A stretch of DNA of 64,000 nt from Topomyia yanbarensis (GCF_030247195.1 NC_080671.1:97079845-97143844), one strand, 5' to 3'. Counted from the first letter of the stretch, positions 36,679 to 47,898 are shown. Numbers and translations are program-made. Notes: a model not told the origin generated them from the sequence alone.

Positions 36679-38272
36679 CAGGTATACCACCTCGATTTAA
36701 CATACTCACGATTTAACATACCCTCGATTTAACATATTTCGATTTAACGTAATTTTTACCTCGATTTAACATACATGCAAAAAAATTTTAATGTCAGTGT
36801 TACTAAAACGAAATGTTAAGAATCAATATCATTTTGATTCTATGATCCACTTCCAATGCTTAAAGAAACATAATTTATTTTCGTTTTTCGCTAGATTATG
36901 TTTAAGATTCTGAGATACAAAAACATTCTTATTTTGATACCGCACAGCAAAATGAATACACGAATTTGTGGTTCAAGTTATTTCCTGATAATAGTTTTAT
37001 GGGTTTTTATGTGTAAGCTAAAAATAGATAACTGGAAAGATATGATTGATGGAAGGTATAGGGCGGTGACGAGATATTGGCGGACGCTGAGTCCCACTAA
37101 TAGGCATTGGGGCTGTAGCAGTTATTACGAAACTGTTGGAAATTTGTAATGAAGTCATGATAGTTCCTCGATGTTAACGCACCCAACTAGAGCTTGAAAG
37201 AACGTAAGCTAAAGATAATATCTTTTGTCAGGCTGCATTGAACAGGTGAATTTCTCAGTGCGATGTGAACATTTTTCAAAAAAAAACATCATGGATCGAT
37301 TCCTCTTGCAAAAAAAAATGCAATAGACGATAATGATAGAAGATACAAGTTTTCTTTCTATGTACGACTCCTGGTAAGCTCGCGGTGTTTATTTATCAAT
37401 GCCTGTGCCAGTCATTACTTAATCTAAACAGAGGAAGCACACAAAAGCAATGTTAGTCCGACACTGATTGTGATTATATTCTTCATATATTACTGCGTAT
37501 TCTGTATACCTGTACATATTACTCTGAACAACTGCAACGGGTAGAGAATGGTCGTTAGTAGAGATTGGGATTCGAATAAACTGTACTGGCATTTGCGTAC
37601 GATTTAAGATGATCGAAGACTCTGGTTACATGGCCTCCAGGACTACCATAATAAATGTTCACGTTTAAATAGAAATCTAGTATAGATTCAATAAATAATA
37701 AGATAATAAAATGTGTAAAAAAAGGAGATAGATCCAAAAAAATGAAAAGAAGATTTCCGTCTTTGTCGCCTGTTACAACGTGGGAACAGGAAACCAGTGG
37801 ATCAATTCTTGGCTTTAGACATCACATGCTACACGGCTATTTTGGAGATCGATAATAGTGCATCAACATTCTAGTGAATTCCACCTCCTCGTCGTACATA
37901 AGGATTAAAATTTTTTTTTTAATATTTTTGTATTGTAATTAAAATGTCTTATTCATTCTGATGAGTTCGACTTTTGAACTGAGGTATTGCATCTGTCGTG
38001 CACAAAATTATTTAATCCAAATTTTTCCTTAAAGAGAACTATAGCGCTACAATGGCTCGATTTGGTTGTTTTTTTAAATTGTGAATATGTGGCTTCTATG
38101 TCACTGTTAGGTGAATACAGTCAGTGATATCCTCGTAAATATTTCGTGTGATGAATAAAAAAATTAATTCTATTCGAAAACAAATACTTCTTTTGTGTTT
38201 CGATTTTACATAAAATTTGATTTAACGTACATGATTGAATCAGAAAATGTATGTTAAATCGAGGTATACCTG
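36679..38272. mobile_element. pogo/Tigger-like non-autonomous element, about 1.6 kb
   Basis: The left end CAGGTATACCACCTCGATTT (36679 on) and the right end (reverse complement CAGGTATACCTCGATTTAAC) are inverted repeats of about 25 bp, flanked by TA (36677-36678, 38273-38274). CAG-start, a TA target and an ATACCTCG core resemble Tigger/pogo termini. The left subterminal region has five copies of CGATTTAACATA or CGATTTAACGTA (36690-36775) and the right has one more. No transposase is present; the only frame (36898-37149, 83 codons) is unrecognised. Confidence 0.75.
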
Positions 38273-38617
38273 TATTGTGCAGAAGCACCTCAGAAAAGTC
38301 TGCCTACTATACCGTTATCTTATGCCAAACCACAAACGACCACAAAACCAATATCTATGGATCTGACAGGAACAAATATTCCAACAGCGATTGCGCCCAG
38401 TATCTCCAAGCCAACAACCGGTGCCACCAGCAAAGAAACGAACGGCTTGAATGGGCATCTATATATTTTGATGCAAGCAAGTTTTTTTTACTTTGTACAT
38501 AAACTAGACAACACTCTTAAGAACGTTTATTTTAACAAACGTCATATATCCAATAAAGTTAAAGTTAATAAATTAAAATGATTTTCAATTTTATTCCCGC
38601 TATCATATAACAATTTA

Positions 38618-39880
38618 AAGGGCGAACACGAAATTATTGCGACACATTCAACAGGGCATAACTTTTTTACCATTGGGTAAAAATCAACCAAATTATGCAC
38701 ACTTTCTCATTGATGTGTATTGTTTAAATGCTGTAAAACTCAAAGTCATGTTTTTCGATTCAACGAAAATGGAGGTGAACCAACGCGAGTCGAGAGAACA
38801 AATTCTTTCCAAACACCTGGAATTTCCTGACCTGTCGCACCGGCAGTTGGGGAAAATGTTGAACATTCACCATTCAACCGTCTCCAGAGTGCTGAAGCGG
38901 TTCCAGGAGCGGTTGACGTTGGACCACGGCAAAGGAGCTGGAAGAAAACCGGGACCGGAGAACAAAAAGACGGAGGGAAAGGTGAAGCGGATGATGAAAG
39001 CAAATCCCAACGTCTCAAGCCGTGATTTAGCTAAAAAGATCGGCATGTCGCAGAGCTACGTCCAGAATGCAAAGAAGAGAGCTGGACTACATACATACAA
39101 GGTACAGAACTTCCCAAACCGCGATGAGCTGCAACAATCGATGGCTAAACCTCGGGCACGGAAGCTCTACGAGAAGATGCTGACAAAATATGGCTGCTGT
39201 GTGATGGACGACGAAACGTATATAAAAGCCGATTTTAAGCAAATTCCGGGGTTGGAGTTTTTCATCGGCAAGAGCAAGTTTTAAGTTCGCCTCCAAATAT
39301 CTCATTTGGCAGGCCATCTGCCTTTAGCGGATTGAGGAGCGAGCCTTTCGTGACAAAGGGCACAGTAAATGGCGAGATCTACAAATCTGAGTGCCTCGAG
39401 AAGCGCCTTTTGCCGTTCTTGCAGCAGCACGACGAAGCTCCGCTATTTTGGCCAGATTTGGCATCATGCCACTATTCTAAAAGTGGCCTGAAGTGGTATG
39501 AGGCCAATTCTGTCCATTTTGTTCCAAAGGACATGAATCCGCTAAACTGTCCGGAGCTGCGCCCGGTGGAGCAGTACTGGGCAATGATGAAGCGGGAACT
39601 TCGGTAGAGCAAGGAGACAGCCAAAGACGAGAAGGACATGTTAAGAAAAAGGAAAAAAAACTGAGAAACTGGTACCGGATGACACTGTAAAGACTTTGAT
39701 GGAGGGCATCAAGCGAAAATGCGTTCAATTTTACACTCAAGGCTCCATCGATTAACTTTTCTTTTGATTTTTGAAGTAAATATATGTATTAAACTACCCT
39801 AAAATTTTGGTTTGATTTTAAACATTATAAGAAAATTGGCATGACATTTTCGGTGTCGCAATAATTTCGTGTTCGCCCTT
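38618..39880 (+). mobile_element. Near-complete DD37E (ITmD37E-like) Tc1/mariner transposon
   Basis: 1263 bp with perfect 28-bp TIRs: 38618-38645 starts AAGGGCGAACACGAAATT, and 39853-39880 is its exact reverse complement. TA flanks each side (38616-38617, 39881-39882). This is the reference copy for three or four relics in the window. The perfect TIRs suggest a relatively recent insertion, but the transposase is broken. Confidence 0.95.
38748..39607 (+). pseudogene. DD37E transposase, nearly complete but frameshifted
   Basis: The start is probably ATG 38748 or 38769 (MEVNQRES). The frame through 38637 overlaps the TIR and is unlikely. Residues 1-110: two helix-turn-helix units (LSKHLEFPDLSHRQLGKML then TVSRVLKRF; VSSRDLAKKIGMSQSYVQ) separated by the GRKPG hook. 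The first catalytic aspartate is in CCVMDDETYIK. The frame then stops at 39282-39284 after FFIGKSKF because about 36 bases are missing relative to the copy at 1340. It resumes at about 39332 with EPFVTKGTVNGEIY, LPFLQQHDEAPLFW, second aspartate PDLASCHYSK, and ELRPVEQYWAMMKREL with the catalytic glutamate. I count 37 residues between that aspartate and the glutamate, hence DD37E. A further stop at 39605 truncates the tail. Confidence 0.93.
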
Positions 39881-40024
39881 TAATACGGCGAATGAATGCA
39901 AAGAAATTACATCTTCCGGCAATTCAGTTTTCCTTTTGGTAAAAAATGCGGGCCCCTGGCACCGGGGTAATTGGCCCGGCTGATCCTCTCCCCTCTCATC
40001 GGGCCTGGGTGGGCCCTACGGTCC

Positions 40025-40083
40025 TCGGAAAAGTTCTTGAAAGATTGAGCGAATTCTATACATTTCTGTTATAAGAAATGTAA
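40025..40083. repeat. Truncated end of the hairpin repeat seen at 8335-8560
   Basis: TCCTCGGAAAAGTTCTTGAA, GAGCGAATTCTATACATTTC and the hairpin ending AAGAAATGTAAA match the right end of the 8.4-kb copy. Upstream (39950-40020) is a GC-rich stretch with GGGCCC motifs and no assigned identity. Confidence 0.7.
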
Positions 40084-40189
40084 ATCAAATTGGGTATATC
40101 ACACATAACAGTGCGAAGAGCCAGGCAATGGAAGCCGAGCTGACAACGTTGCACAAGGTTACAGTGGTACCCAATGTAAATGACAAGCA

Positions 40190-40312
40190 AAACATAATGG
40201 CTACAGTAAGAACGCGTAAGTTTTTATACACAACATTGTCTGACGTTGAAACATACGTCAAGGCGGTTTTGATGCAAGTACCTGGCATGCTTCGATTTGC
40301 TTCGTTTGATTA
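40190..40312 (+). pseudogene. Possible DD37E transposase scrap
   Basis: The frame TRKFLYTTLSDVETYVKAV followed by LMQVPGML resembles RARKLYEKMLTKYG..MDDETYIKADFKQIPGLEFF of the complete copy, with an internal loss and D to V at the first catalytic position. It is only about 40 residues, so the call rests on ETYVKA, QVPG and spacing. Confidence 0.45.
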
Positions 40313-40319
40313 AAATAAT

Positions 40320-42520
40320 GATAATTTAACAAACATACTAAATTGTTCTGCACTTAAAATTACAACAAAACGTGCTATTAACACCTCGAAGGAATATTAT
40401 TCAATGTTTCGGCACCTCCAATTATGTGCGGTTCAATTCGTTTGACTTGTCATCACTGCCAGCGGGAACCTCAATCTCTTCCAACGCTTATTGATTAGTC
40501 TCTGTCAGTAACACGATAAAATTTGAAATGAAAAAAAAAAAAAAACAAAACTCTCGAAGGACCAATTATCATAAAATCCGCCTCGGAAAGGATTCCAATG
40601 AAAAACCCACCATTTATCACGTCGAAGTGTAACACTGAAAACACTTGTTCTATTATCATGTGGTAGCAGAGAAAAAACAGAGCGCCGGCTCGGGACGAAA
40701 AGGAAAAAAAATCGAACACTGCGATAAGTAACTTCTAATAGTCATAAATTGCGTCGAGAATCCTCTTTTCCTGTTCGGCGTTAAAGATGCATGTCAGATG
40801 CTACTCCTGCCAGTGACAACCTTTTACTCGTTGGAAGAAGCAGTGTATGTACTGCTTTCAAGGCGCGATTTCTTACACCGAGGAAAGTCGATACAGTGAC
40901 ATATGAAACAATATGTTACTGCGAGGTGTCACATTCACTTTCTTTTTTCTAACTTCAAGTATCGGTCGCAGGAGATTCGGTGTAGTTTCACGGCGCTCTA
41001 GACTAGCTGTAGCCCACAACAATATGTCGAATGTAAACATGCTTATTCCTTCACTGCCGGGATGTTGTTGCTTTGGCTGATATTTATGATGGGAACGGGA
41101 TCACACGCTGGGTATAGATCGATAGTTTACTTTTGAAACCGGAGAGACTGGCTGGCGCAGTCTCGTGTGATTCTAGCAGGAGGCGATTTCTCAGCATGTA
41201 GAGGGTAGATTTATTATTTTTGGCAAAGCTTTATACTTATTCGCTTATGGACTAACTTAATTTTGATTGACATAATTGTTTTCCGTGAATTCTTCAAAAT
41301 GACACTACTTTCCTTTAAGTTGTGAACTTTTTTAACTCAGCAATTTTTAATTTGTGACATCTCCTGATATGAAAACACTTTATCTAGCAAAGGTTAATTT
41401 TTTTTTCGAAGCCACATTCGTGCCACACGCCACCATCCGATCGGCACAGATTTGCTACACAGCATCCACTACAGGTCAGTGAATATATGTACGTATTTAC
41501 ACTTGTCCTATCGTTCGCTACAATCGACCGGTCCCTTGTGTTCGAAGTCCTGGGTCCGTCATCTGTGCGCAGTTTTAGAACACCCTCAACGCACTTACTT
41601 GCACGTTCTGCTTTACACTATACGCTCGATTTGTTGTTTTTTGTTTCTATTCGACTAACATCCGATGACGATTTTTGGCATCTAGACTTAAAGGGAAGAT
41701 CAAAGACCCATTTGCCGCCCCCACGATCGGTCGTAAACCATGTATCAATAAAAACTTTGCGTTTTTTTATCTTGCTTCGAACACTCACCGACCTCTCTAC
41801 TCTCGAGTCTTGTTCAAACAAACAATAATTGATATATTTGATTATGTGTATGTGTGTATTTTCTTTGCTGAAGATCTTTGTTTCGCTTTGCGGTCGTGCC
41901 TGCCGTGGCATTATAGGACAAAAGCCCTGCAATTATGATAACCGGATGGGAAATCGTACTGCGAGGGCGGAGCTACGTGAGTCCTTATCTGCGCTTCAGA
42001 TCTTCCGATCGGTTGAGGATCGCTTTTTGCGCTATTAAACAAATTTATAGCGTAAGGTGTCAAACCGAAAAAGAGAGCTATCTTTATTTTTTTTTGTTGC
42101 CTCTCGTGAGTAGCGCACTCCCCGTTCGGGGAACTTTGAAGTTCCGCCGCCGACAAAGAAGTTGGAAAATTGTTAGTTTTTCGATAAGGATACCTTCGCG
42201 GCGGTTTTTCGGCCGAAGGTTGTGCCCAGTCGTTTGCACGTCGGTCCTACCCATTGGGATATCGACAGCAACGCCTTCGTGCAGATAATGATAATAATCT
42301 TGTTCTGTTGGTTTATGTCCGCAACGTGACTTTTATGGTATGTTTTTATCAGTTCCTTAGCGTGGTGGTGACCACACAAAGATTTGAGATTTTGAGAGGT
42401 CCTTTCCAAAAGGAAATGCAATAGTTACACGCGATAGACAATCATTTCCTACATGGGAATGATGGTCCACTATTCATCCCATTGGATAGGGTGCGACATT
42501 ATTTGATTAATTACTCGGCT
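40320..42520. other. Mostly unique non-coding region
   Basis: GC-richer than its surroundings, with no repeat partner in the window and no recognised domain. Overlapping frames on both strands (41487-41828, 41935-42288 plus; 41618-41932 minus) compete with each other. An A-run is at 40530-40545. It could be host regulatory, intronic or UTR sequence, but nothing decides this. Confidence 0.4.
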
Positions 42521-42523
42521 TTA

Positions 42524-43375
42524 CACGGAAATATTGTTCTCAAAATCGTTAATAAAGTTCCATGAATTCTGGAATATTCATGATTTTACGTTACGAAAAC
42601 AGGCCGATTAACAAAAATCACGTGTTTTATAATGTTGTTCAATTTCCTTTCAGTCAGTAACGCCTACACAACACTTTTAACAGTGGAGATATTTGTTTTT
42701 GTTTTATGAACTTCAGTCGCGGTTTCCGCAATGTCATTACCAAATCGATTTTCTGTACGTGAACTAGTTCGTCACTTTATGAACATTATTCATGAAATAA
42801 AAGGTTGAATTGATTCATGATTTATTATATCTTGAGCATGATCTGGTTTTTGTGATTGTGGATTGGTTCACAAAATCAGAATATATTTTCTCGTGAAGTA
42901 TTTCACGAAACTCGGAATATTATTCATAGATCCTATCAATCATCGTGAACTAGTTAACACTTCCTATTATTAGTCGCGATTCAATATCCGTGCTCGTGAT
43001 TATGATTCCTAGCGAATTAGTCATGGCTCACCATTCATGCTCGTGAAATAGTTTTCAAAATCATCAAATGTTTTTTATGGATTCGTAAACTGGTTCATAA
43101 GTCCTAGTACATTAGTCACCACTCACCGTTTGTGCTCGTGAAATAGTTTATGAAATAATGAAATTTTAACTATGGAAACATGAACTGGTTCATAATTTCT
43201 AGTGTAAACGCCACTCCTGACCATGTGTGCCCGTAAAATTTTTCACAAAATCATAAAGTATTTTTCATGTATTCGTGATTCATGGTTCATAATTCTTAGT
43301 GCATGATATATCATCTATCTTGAGTGTTTGCGATATTTAGAAGATATCCCTGAGCATGAAATATCATATAGCTAT
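42524..43375. mobile_element. Partial second copy of the 21720-25349 TIR family
   Basis: It begins CACGGAAATATTGTTCTC. It matches the reverse complement of 25349 down to about 24440: AAATCGTTAATAAAGT / AAATCGTGAATAAAGT, CCATGAATTCTGGAA, GAAAACAGG, TTCAATTTCC, TTTGTTTTTGTTTT and GATATTTAGAAGATATCCCT. It then has many TTCATG / TCGTGAAATAG units. Similarity stops at about 43365, where the DD37E element of 43375-46175 begins, so that insertion or a deletion trimmed it. Confidence 0.7.
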
Positions 43376-43950
43376 TTCTAGAAACCGCGAATGCATCACC
43401 GAAAAAAGCTGTAGAAATTACCTACTGGACCGATCCTTTTCAAACTTTCAGACAATAAAATATAACCCTAAGCTTTTGGCATATTTATTTCATTCAACAT
43501 GAATACCATAACCGTACGCTTGCACCTTACGCTCAACTCCACTCATCAGGTTCTGTTCAGCATCTGGCTGCAGCTTCGTCTGTACGGAAACCCACTTTTT
43601 CTTTATATCTTCCTCAGATTTGACCTTCTTGGGGTTGCTTCCGTAGTGCCTACTTCATTTTTGTCCAGTATTTTTCAATGCGCCTTAGTTCCGGTGCGTT
43701 GGGGGGGGTACATGTCCTTGGGTACAAAAGTGACCCTGTTGGATTCGTACCACTTCAGGACAACATTTGAATAGTTGCACGAATCTAGATCCGGCCAGAA
43801 GATCGTAGGGCCCTCGTGTTGCTTCAACAAAGGAAGCAGACGCTTCTGTAGACACCGCTTGAGGTAGATCTCCTCGTTTGCAATCCCGGTAGTCACGCAC
43901 GGTACATTCCGTTTGTCACATGAGTAGATCGCTTGCCAAATTATGTATTT

Positions 43951-45530
43951 GTGTTGCGTTGCGTTGCGTAAGCACGGTATACTTCGTAGATTGCAGACTG
44001 ATGACTCTCATTTCCAGCCAGACTACTTGAGGCAATTGATCCAGTCCAAGCGAGAATTTCGCCTGAGAACCACCATTGCGGACTACGACCATCTTTACCG
44101 TAACTTGGGAAATGAGAAAGAAAATGGTGATGTGGGACTTACTTAACGGAAGGCCCCGATTCAGTGACACTCCCATAAGTAACACGGATTAGGTAGTGGG
44201 TGGGTTTTAGTCAGGATTCACCTCAAGCAAGCTATGCGACTGAGAATATATTTGAGTTTATTGACTGTAGGATACGTAAATGTTCTAAATGTTAAGGCGG
44301 TTAAACTCTGGGTACCATTTATCGAGAGTTTGTTTCATTGAAAACAACTTGAACTCCGGACAGCCGGCTGTCACGAGTGTTGTCGACAATATAAAATGGA
44401 CCATAAACAATGAGTTTTAAGAGATACGTTAGTCTGTATAAATCTCAGCGAATTGGAAAATGGGTATTGTGGACCATTCATAAATTATGTCATGCAAAGA
44501 TTGCCTAATACTAGCTAACTCTCTCTCTCTCATATTACCACGATCTTTATCTCCTTGGACTAATACGAACCGAATGATTTCAGTTTTTCCCTTTTTTTGT
44601 AGGAGCTACTGCCGCTACATGCAAAAGTGTCCATGTTCTATGGAATTTCTTATATATACATGGCACAATCGTGCGTAAAACGGCCGAATGCGTCAAAGCA
44701 CATGACGTGCTCCCCATCTCATTTATGTCACAATTTGTCATAGCTCTTTTCCTTAATAGCGCCGAAGAATTTATAAATGGTCCTTTATAGATATTATCAC
44801 ACGCTTATTGAGATCCCGTAACTTCAAATTTTCCACCTCGTTCGAGTAAACGTTGCGATATTACAATGAAAACGCGTAGCAGAAAAAATATCGATGCTGC
44901 TTTACTAAACGATATTAATATCATGCACGAATCAAACTCCCCCCATCTCCAAATAGTAAGTACTTATTCTTAGCTCAATATAATTGATTGATGATTTAAT
45001 GCACTTAAAGTAAACCATTAAATACGACAATAAAACATTAGTTCCGCGTGCTGAAAGGATTGCCGCAAATTGGTAATTGGTTTTAAATTGTTCTTGCGAA
45101 TTGTCAATTCTCAACGCTCAAACATAATTCAAAAGTCATCTTTCACTCAGACAAGACCATGCGTATTCCCCACGCGCATTAAATACCTAGTGGATTAGTT
45201 TCTTAGTTGGCCAAATAAACGCTAAACAAACAAAGAAATTAGTTTGCTCAGTCTAAAGAAACGTCAGCTCGATTGGAATCAACCGGCGGATACGTGTTTC
45301 CTTACAATGCCATCAAATCAAAGAACATTTAAAATTAAATACGATAAAATATGTGCAATTCAGAATATAACGAATTGAAAACTGCTTAATTAATTACATT
45401 AAAAGAAGGTAGGAAAAAAATATTTGCATAATCGAGGAAGATCATTTTCAAAGCTAGCACTGTTGATGAATCACTTTATAAAAATTAGTGATAAGGGACG
45501 CGGACGAAAATACCTTACCACCGCCACTAA
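43951..45530 (-). mobile_element. 1.6-kb insertion flanked by a perfect 15-bp duplication
   Basis: CCAAATTATGTATTT occurs at 43936-43950 and again at 45531-45545. One copy plus this insert interrupt the transposase codons for KYIIWQ. A 15-bp duplication suits target-primed retrotransposition, not a Tc1 or hAT insertion. On the minus strand the inserted DNA ends in GCAAC GCAAC GCAAC, a short tandem tail as in some non-LTR elements and SINEs. I recognise no reverse transcriptase inside. Frames at 43943-44146 plus and 43916-44185 minus are unassigned. A small TIR MITE lies at 44472-44786. Confidence 0.8.
44472..44786. mobile_element. Small TIR element inside the insertion
   Basis: GGACCATTCATAAATTATGT at the left is mirrored by GAATTTATAAATGGTCC at the right (14 of 16 bases). 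It is about 315 bp and AT-rich, with no coding frame of note. The (TC)n-like CTCTCTCTCTC at 44520 is internal. Confidence 0.55.
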
Positions 45531-46439
45531 CCAAATTATGTATTTATTAGCAAACTTTGAAAGTTTCTGCTTCCTTACTTCTACCGGAACATCAAATTTG
45601 TGCTGGGTGATGAGGGACAGTAGCCCCGGACGTTAGTGGAAGTGCGCCTTCACGTAAGTCTCATCATCGCGACATTTTCACCGTTTTTCGCCGTTCATCA
45701 CGATATGGAGGCTTGTGCATTTTGTACGTCCCGGTCCTTAGCTCTCTGAATGAAAGACTTGGACAGATTCAACTTTTTTGGGCACATCCCTGGGGATTTC
45801 GCTTAAATGCTTTCACAACACGCTTGTGATCCTGATAATTAATAGAACATTCATTCTGACAGCATTCCTATTTCCGTTCGATGCTCAGAGTTTGGTAGTA
45901 AGGTTTAATGACACGACTCATCGATGACTGCCCGATTCCAAGTTGTTTTCCGATATTCCGACGAGAGATTTGAGGGTTTTCCAGGTGCTAGTCTAAAATC
46001 AGTTCGCGAAGTTGCTTTCCGGGTGACACCATTTTTTCAGTTTTCGAAAAACGGACAGCGATAAACATGTAAACAATATACCCTAAACTACTTCTACCCA
46101 AATTTTCAAGCAAAAAAAACCCAATGGGTTATTTTTTGCAGCGTTTTTTCCGTGATGCAATTAAATTGGGACACTCTTTCTGTGAACAAATTATGCATCC
46201 CAAAATCAGTTTCAAGTTGTCCAATACATACATTGGTGTATGGCAAGAACTACAAAGTTAGAGTTTGCATGTCTTTAGCGAATTTGTCTAAAATATGTTA
46301 CTCTACAATTTCTTTACAGACAGGCAAGCTCTATCTCAATTTTATATCTAGAACTACCCTACCTGATATTTAAACGAAACGGTCTTGCGAATTACTAAGT
46401 TGATGTGTTTTAGTAAAAGGTAAAATTACTTCTAAATTC

Positions 46440-46618
46440 GCATTCCGGTCGGGGGCATGTCGTTTGGCATAAGTTCGTTTGGCAGAAGTTCATTTGGTAT
46501 AAATTCATTTGGCATAATGTTCATTTGGCATAACAGAAGGTGACATATGCTTTCGTTTGGCATACTGTTCATTTGCCATAATGGTCGTTTGGAATAATGG
46601 TCGTTTGGCATAATTTAA
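46440..46618. repeat. Minisatellite of GTTTGGCATAA units
   Basis: About ten imperfect units of 13-18 bp with core TTTGGCATAA and variants TTTGGCAGAA, TTTGGTATAA and TTTGCCATAA, each preceded by TTC, GTC or TGTTC. All are in one direction. The tract has no start codon-led frame and is non-coding. Confidence 0.85.
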
Positions 46619-46734
46619 AATATACATTAAAATCTTTTATATTAAACGTTGGCGCCTAATGTGGCTACGCCACATCGCTTTAAGTATGATACTGTCCGAT
46701 GTCGCTACGCTCTGTCGGACTTAAACTAGTTGAT

Positions 46735-47255
46735 AGCCCCTATGTTTGAGTAACCTGAGCAAGCAAGTGGATCATAGGTTTTGCTGGTGAGAGGACGCCT
46801 CCGACGGCGGGTCGATAGCAACCTTGCCCGGCAGATCCTCAGCGGCTTTGTACGGCTTCGGATGCTTGGTCACGGTTATGCGATAAATCCAAGGACTATT
46901 TGGTATATAGATTCAAAGATCTGCTCATGTTTGAAAGCAGGAATCAACCCCTAAGTTTGAGTAAACTGGGCAAACGAGTGGATCACCAGTTTACTTGCGA
47001 GCACTATTTGGTATACAAATTCAAAGAACTGCTCATGTCTGAACCCTTATTTCTGGCAAATGCATATGTGTATATTTGCCAGAAACGTAAGGGTTGATTC
47101 ATTCTTTCACCCATGAGCTGTTCTTTAAATTTGTATACCAAATAGCCTTCGCAAGTAAACTGGTGATCCACTCGTTTGCGCGGTTTACCCAACCTTAGGG
47201 GTTGACTCCTTCTTCAAACATGAACAGTTCTTCGAATCTGCATGTCAAATAAGTT
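46735..47255. repeat. Small palindrome with internal tandem units
   Basis: The arms 46890-47060 and 47083-47255 are inverted (CAAACGAGTGGATCACCAGT, TTTACTTGCGA, CTATTTGGTATACAAAT), centred on a hairpin, TTTCTGGCAAATGCATATG with its mirror (about 47049-47092). The unit CCTATGTTTGAGTAACCTGA ... GTGGATCATAGG at 46738-46790 is a third diverged copy. Because of the symmetry, both strands show a similar short peptide frame (RVDHQFTCE, LVYKFKE). GC-rich flank 46640-46890 contains ATGTGGCTACGCCACAT. Confidence 0.75.
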
Positions 47256-47880
47256 CCCAAAATTTTATGTAAACCACGATATAACAATCGCTAATACGGC
47301 GAAATTTGTATTCAACGGTAGTTTTTTTTAAATTGTTTCGATTCTTACTTATAGACCGAATGGTAATGGTTGTCAACGGAGATTCGCAAGCACCTACTTT
47401 TGCTTCTACATCAGAAATAGCCCTGGGTGATATTTGGGACCGTTGATGTTTCCGATTTACTCCAATGCACGTTTAGTGCTCACCAGTCTTTCGAAGACGG
47501 TCTCAAAATATCTCTGCCCATATTCTCAATTAAGGGTTGCAGATTTAGTACGTATGAAGTGACAAAATATAAATTTCGAGAAAAAACGAGTTTATAGTTT
47601 GAGTAAAGCATCCTTTACATTATGATTACAAATTAATTTTTGTCATAACTCTTGATTATTCTTACATAATTCAAATCTGGCAAAAGTCGAATGTAGCTGA
47701 CGAAATTCTTTATCCAGTGCCATCAATATCTCATTTTTTGATGTTTTGTGACTTGGTCCGGTATGACTTAACACTAACCATTTCTCCAATAGCTTGAAAT
47801 CTTCGCCGATTAAGCTGTACAAGAACAGCGTTTGTTTAAATCCGAATTAGTTCTCGGTGATCGAATTCTCATAGAAGACA
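47256..47880. other. Non-coding stretch
   Basis: No ORF or repeat that I can identify. It may include the diverged 5' part of the transposase relic that follows. Confidence 0.35.
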
Positions 47881-47898
47881 TGAGCTCTGAACTGCTTT

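Larger units (their letters stand above)
43490..46032 (-). pseudogene. DD37E transposase in two pieces
   Basis: N-terminal piece (ATG at 46032 reading down): MVSPGKQLRELILD, stop, HLENPQISRRNIGKQLG, QSSMSRVIKPYYQ, later frames with PRDVPKKVESVQVFH and the first catalytic aspartate region DDETYVKAHFH, then KFDVPVEVRKQKLSKFANKYIIW. It is cut at 45531-45545. The C-terminal piece resumes at 43950 with the same KYIIW, then QAIYSCDKRNVPCVTTG, EEIYLKRCLQKRLLP, IFWPDLDSCNYSN, FVPKDMYP, APELRRIEKYWTKMK and a terminal VERKVQAYGYG with a stop at 43490-43492. Stops and frameshifts are present besides the insertion. It would have been a cut-and-paste transposase; it is now dead. Confidence 0.88.
43375..46175 (-). 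mobile_element. DD37E-type Tc1/mariner element split by a 1.6-kb insertion
   Basis: Minus-strand transposase pieces at 45531-46032 (N-terminal) and 43490-43950 (C-terminal) belong to one element. TIR cores match in inverted orientation: TGCATCACCGAAAAAAGCTG at 43392-43411 and, on the opposite strand, TGCATCACGGAAAAAACGCTG-like at 46138-46159. The exact outer ends are unclear; the right end probably lies in the GGGACACTCTTTC stretch near 46170. Without the insertion the element is about 1.2 kb, as expected. It is more diverged than the 38.6-kb copy and belongs to a different subfamily. Confidence 0.82.

Noticed and set aside
41935..42288. 117-codon plus-strand ORF as a host gene
   Set aside because: Overlapping frames exist on both strands, with no domain, splice or start context, and basic low-information sequence. 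Not enough to call.
46440..46618. CRISPR-like array
   Set aside because: The units are short, imperfect and spaced by only a few bases, with no distinct spacers. This is a minisatellite.
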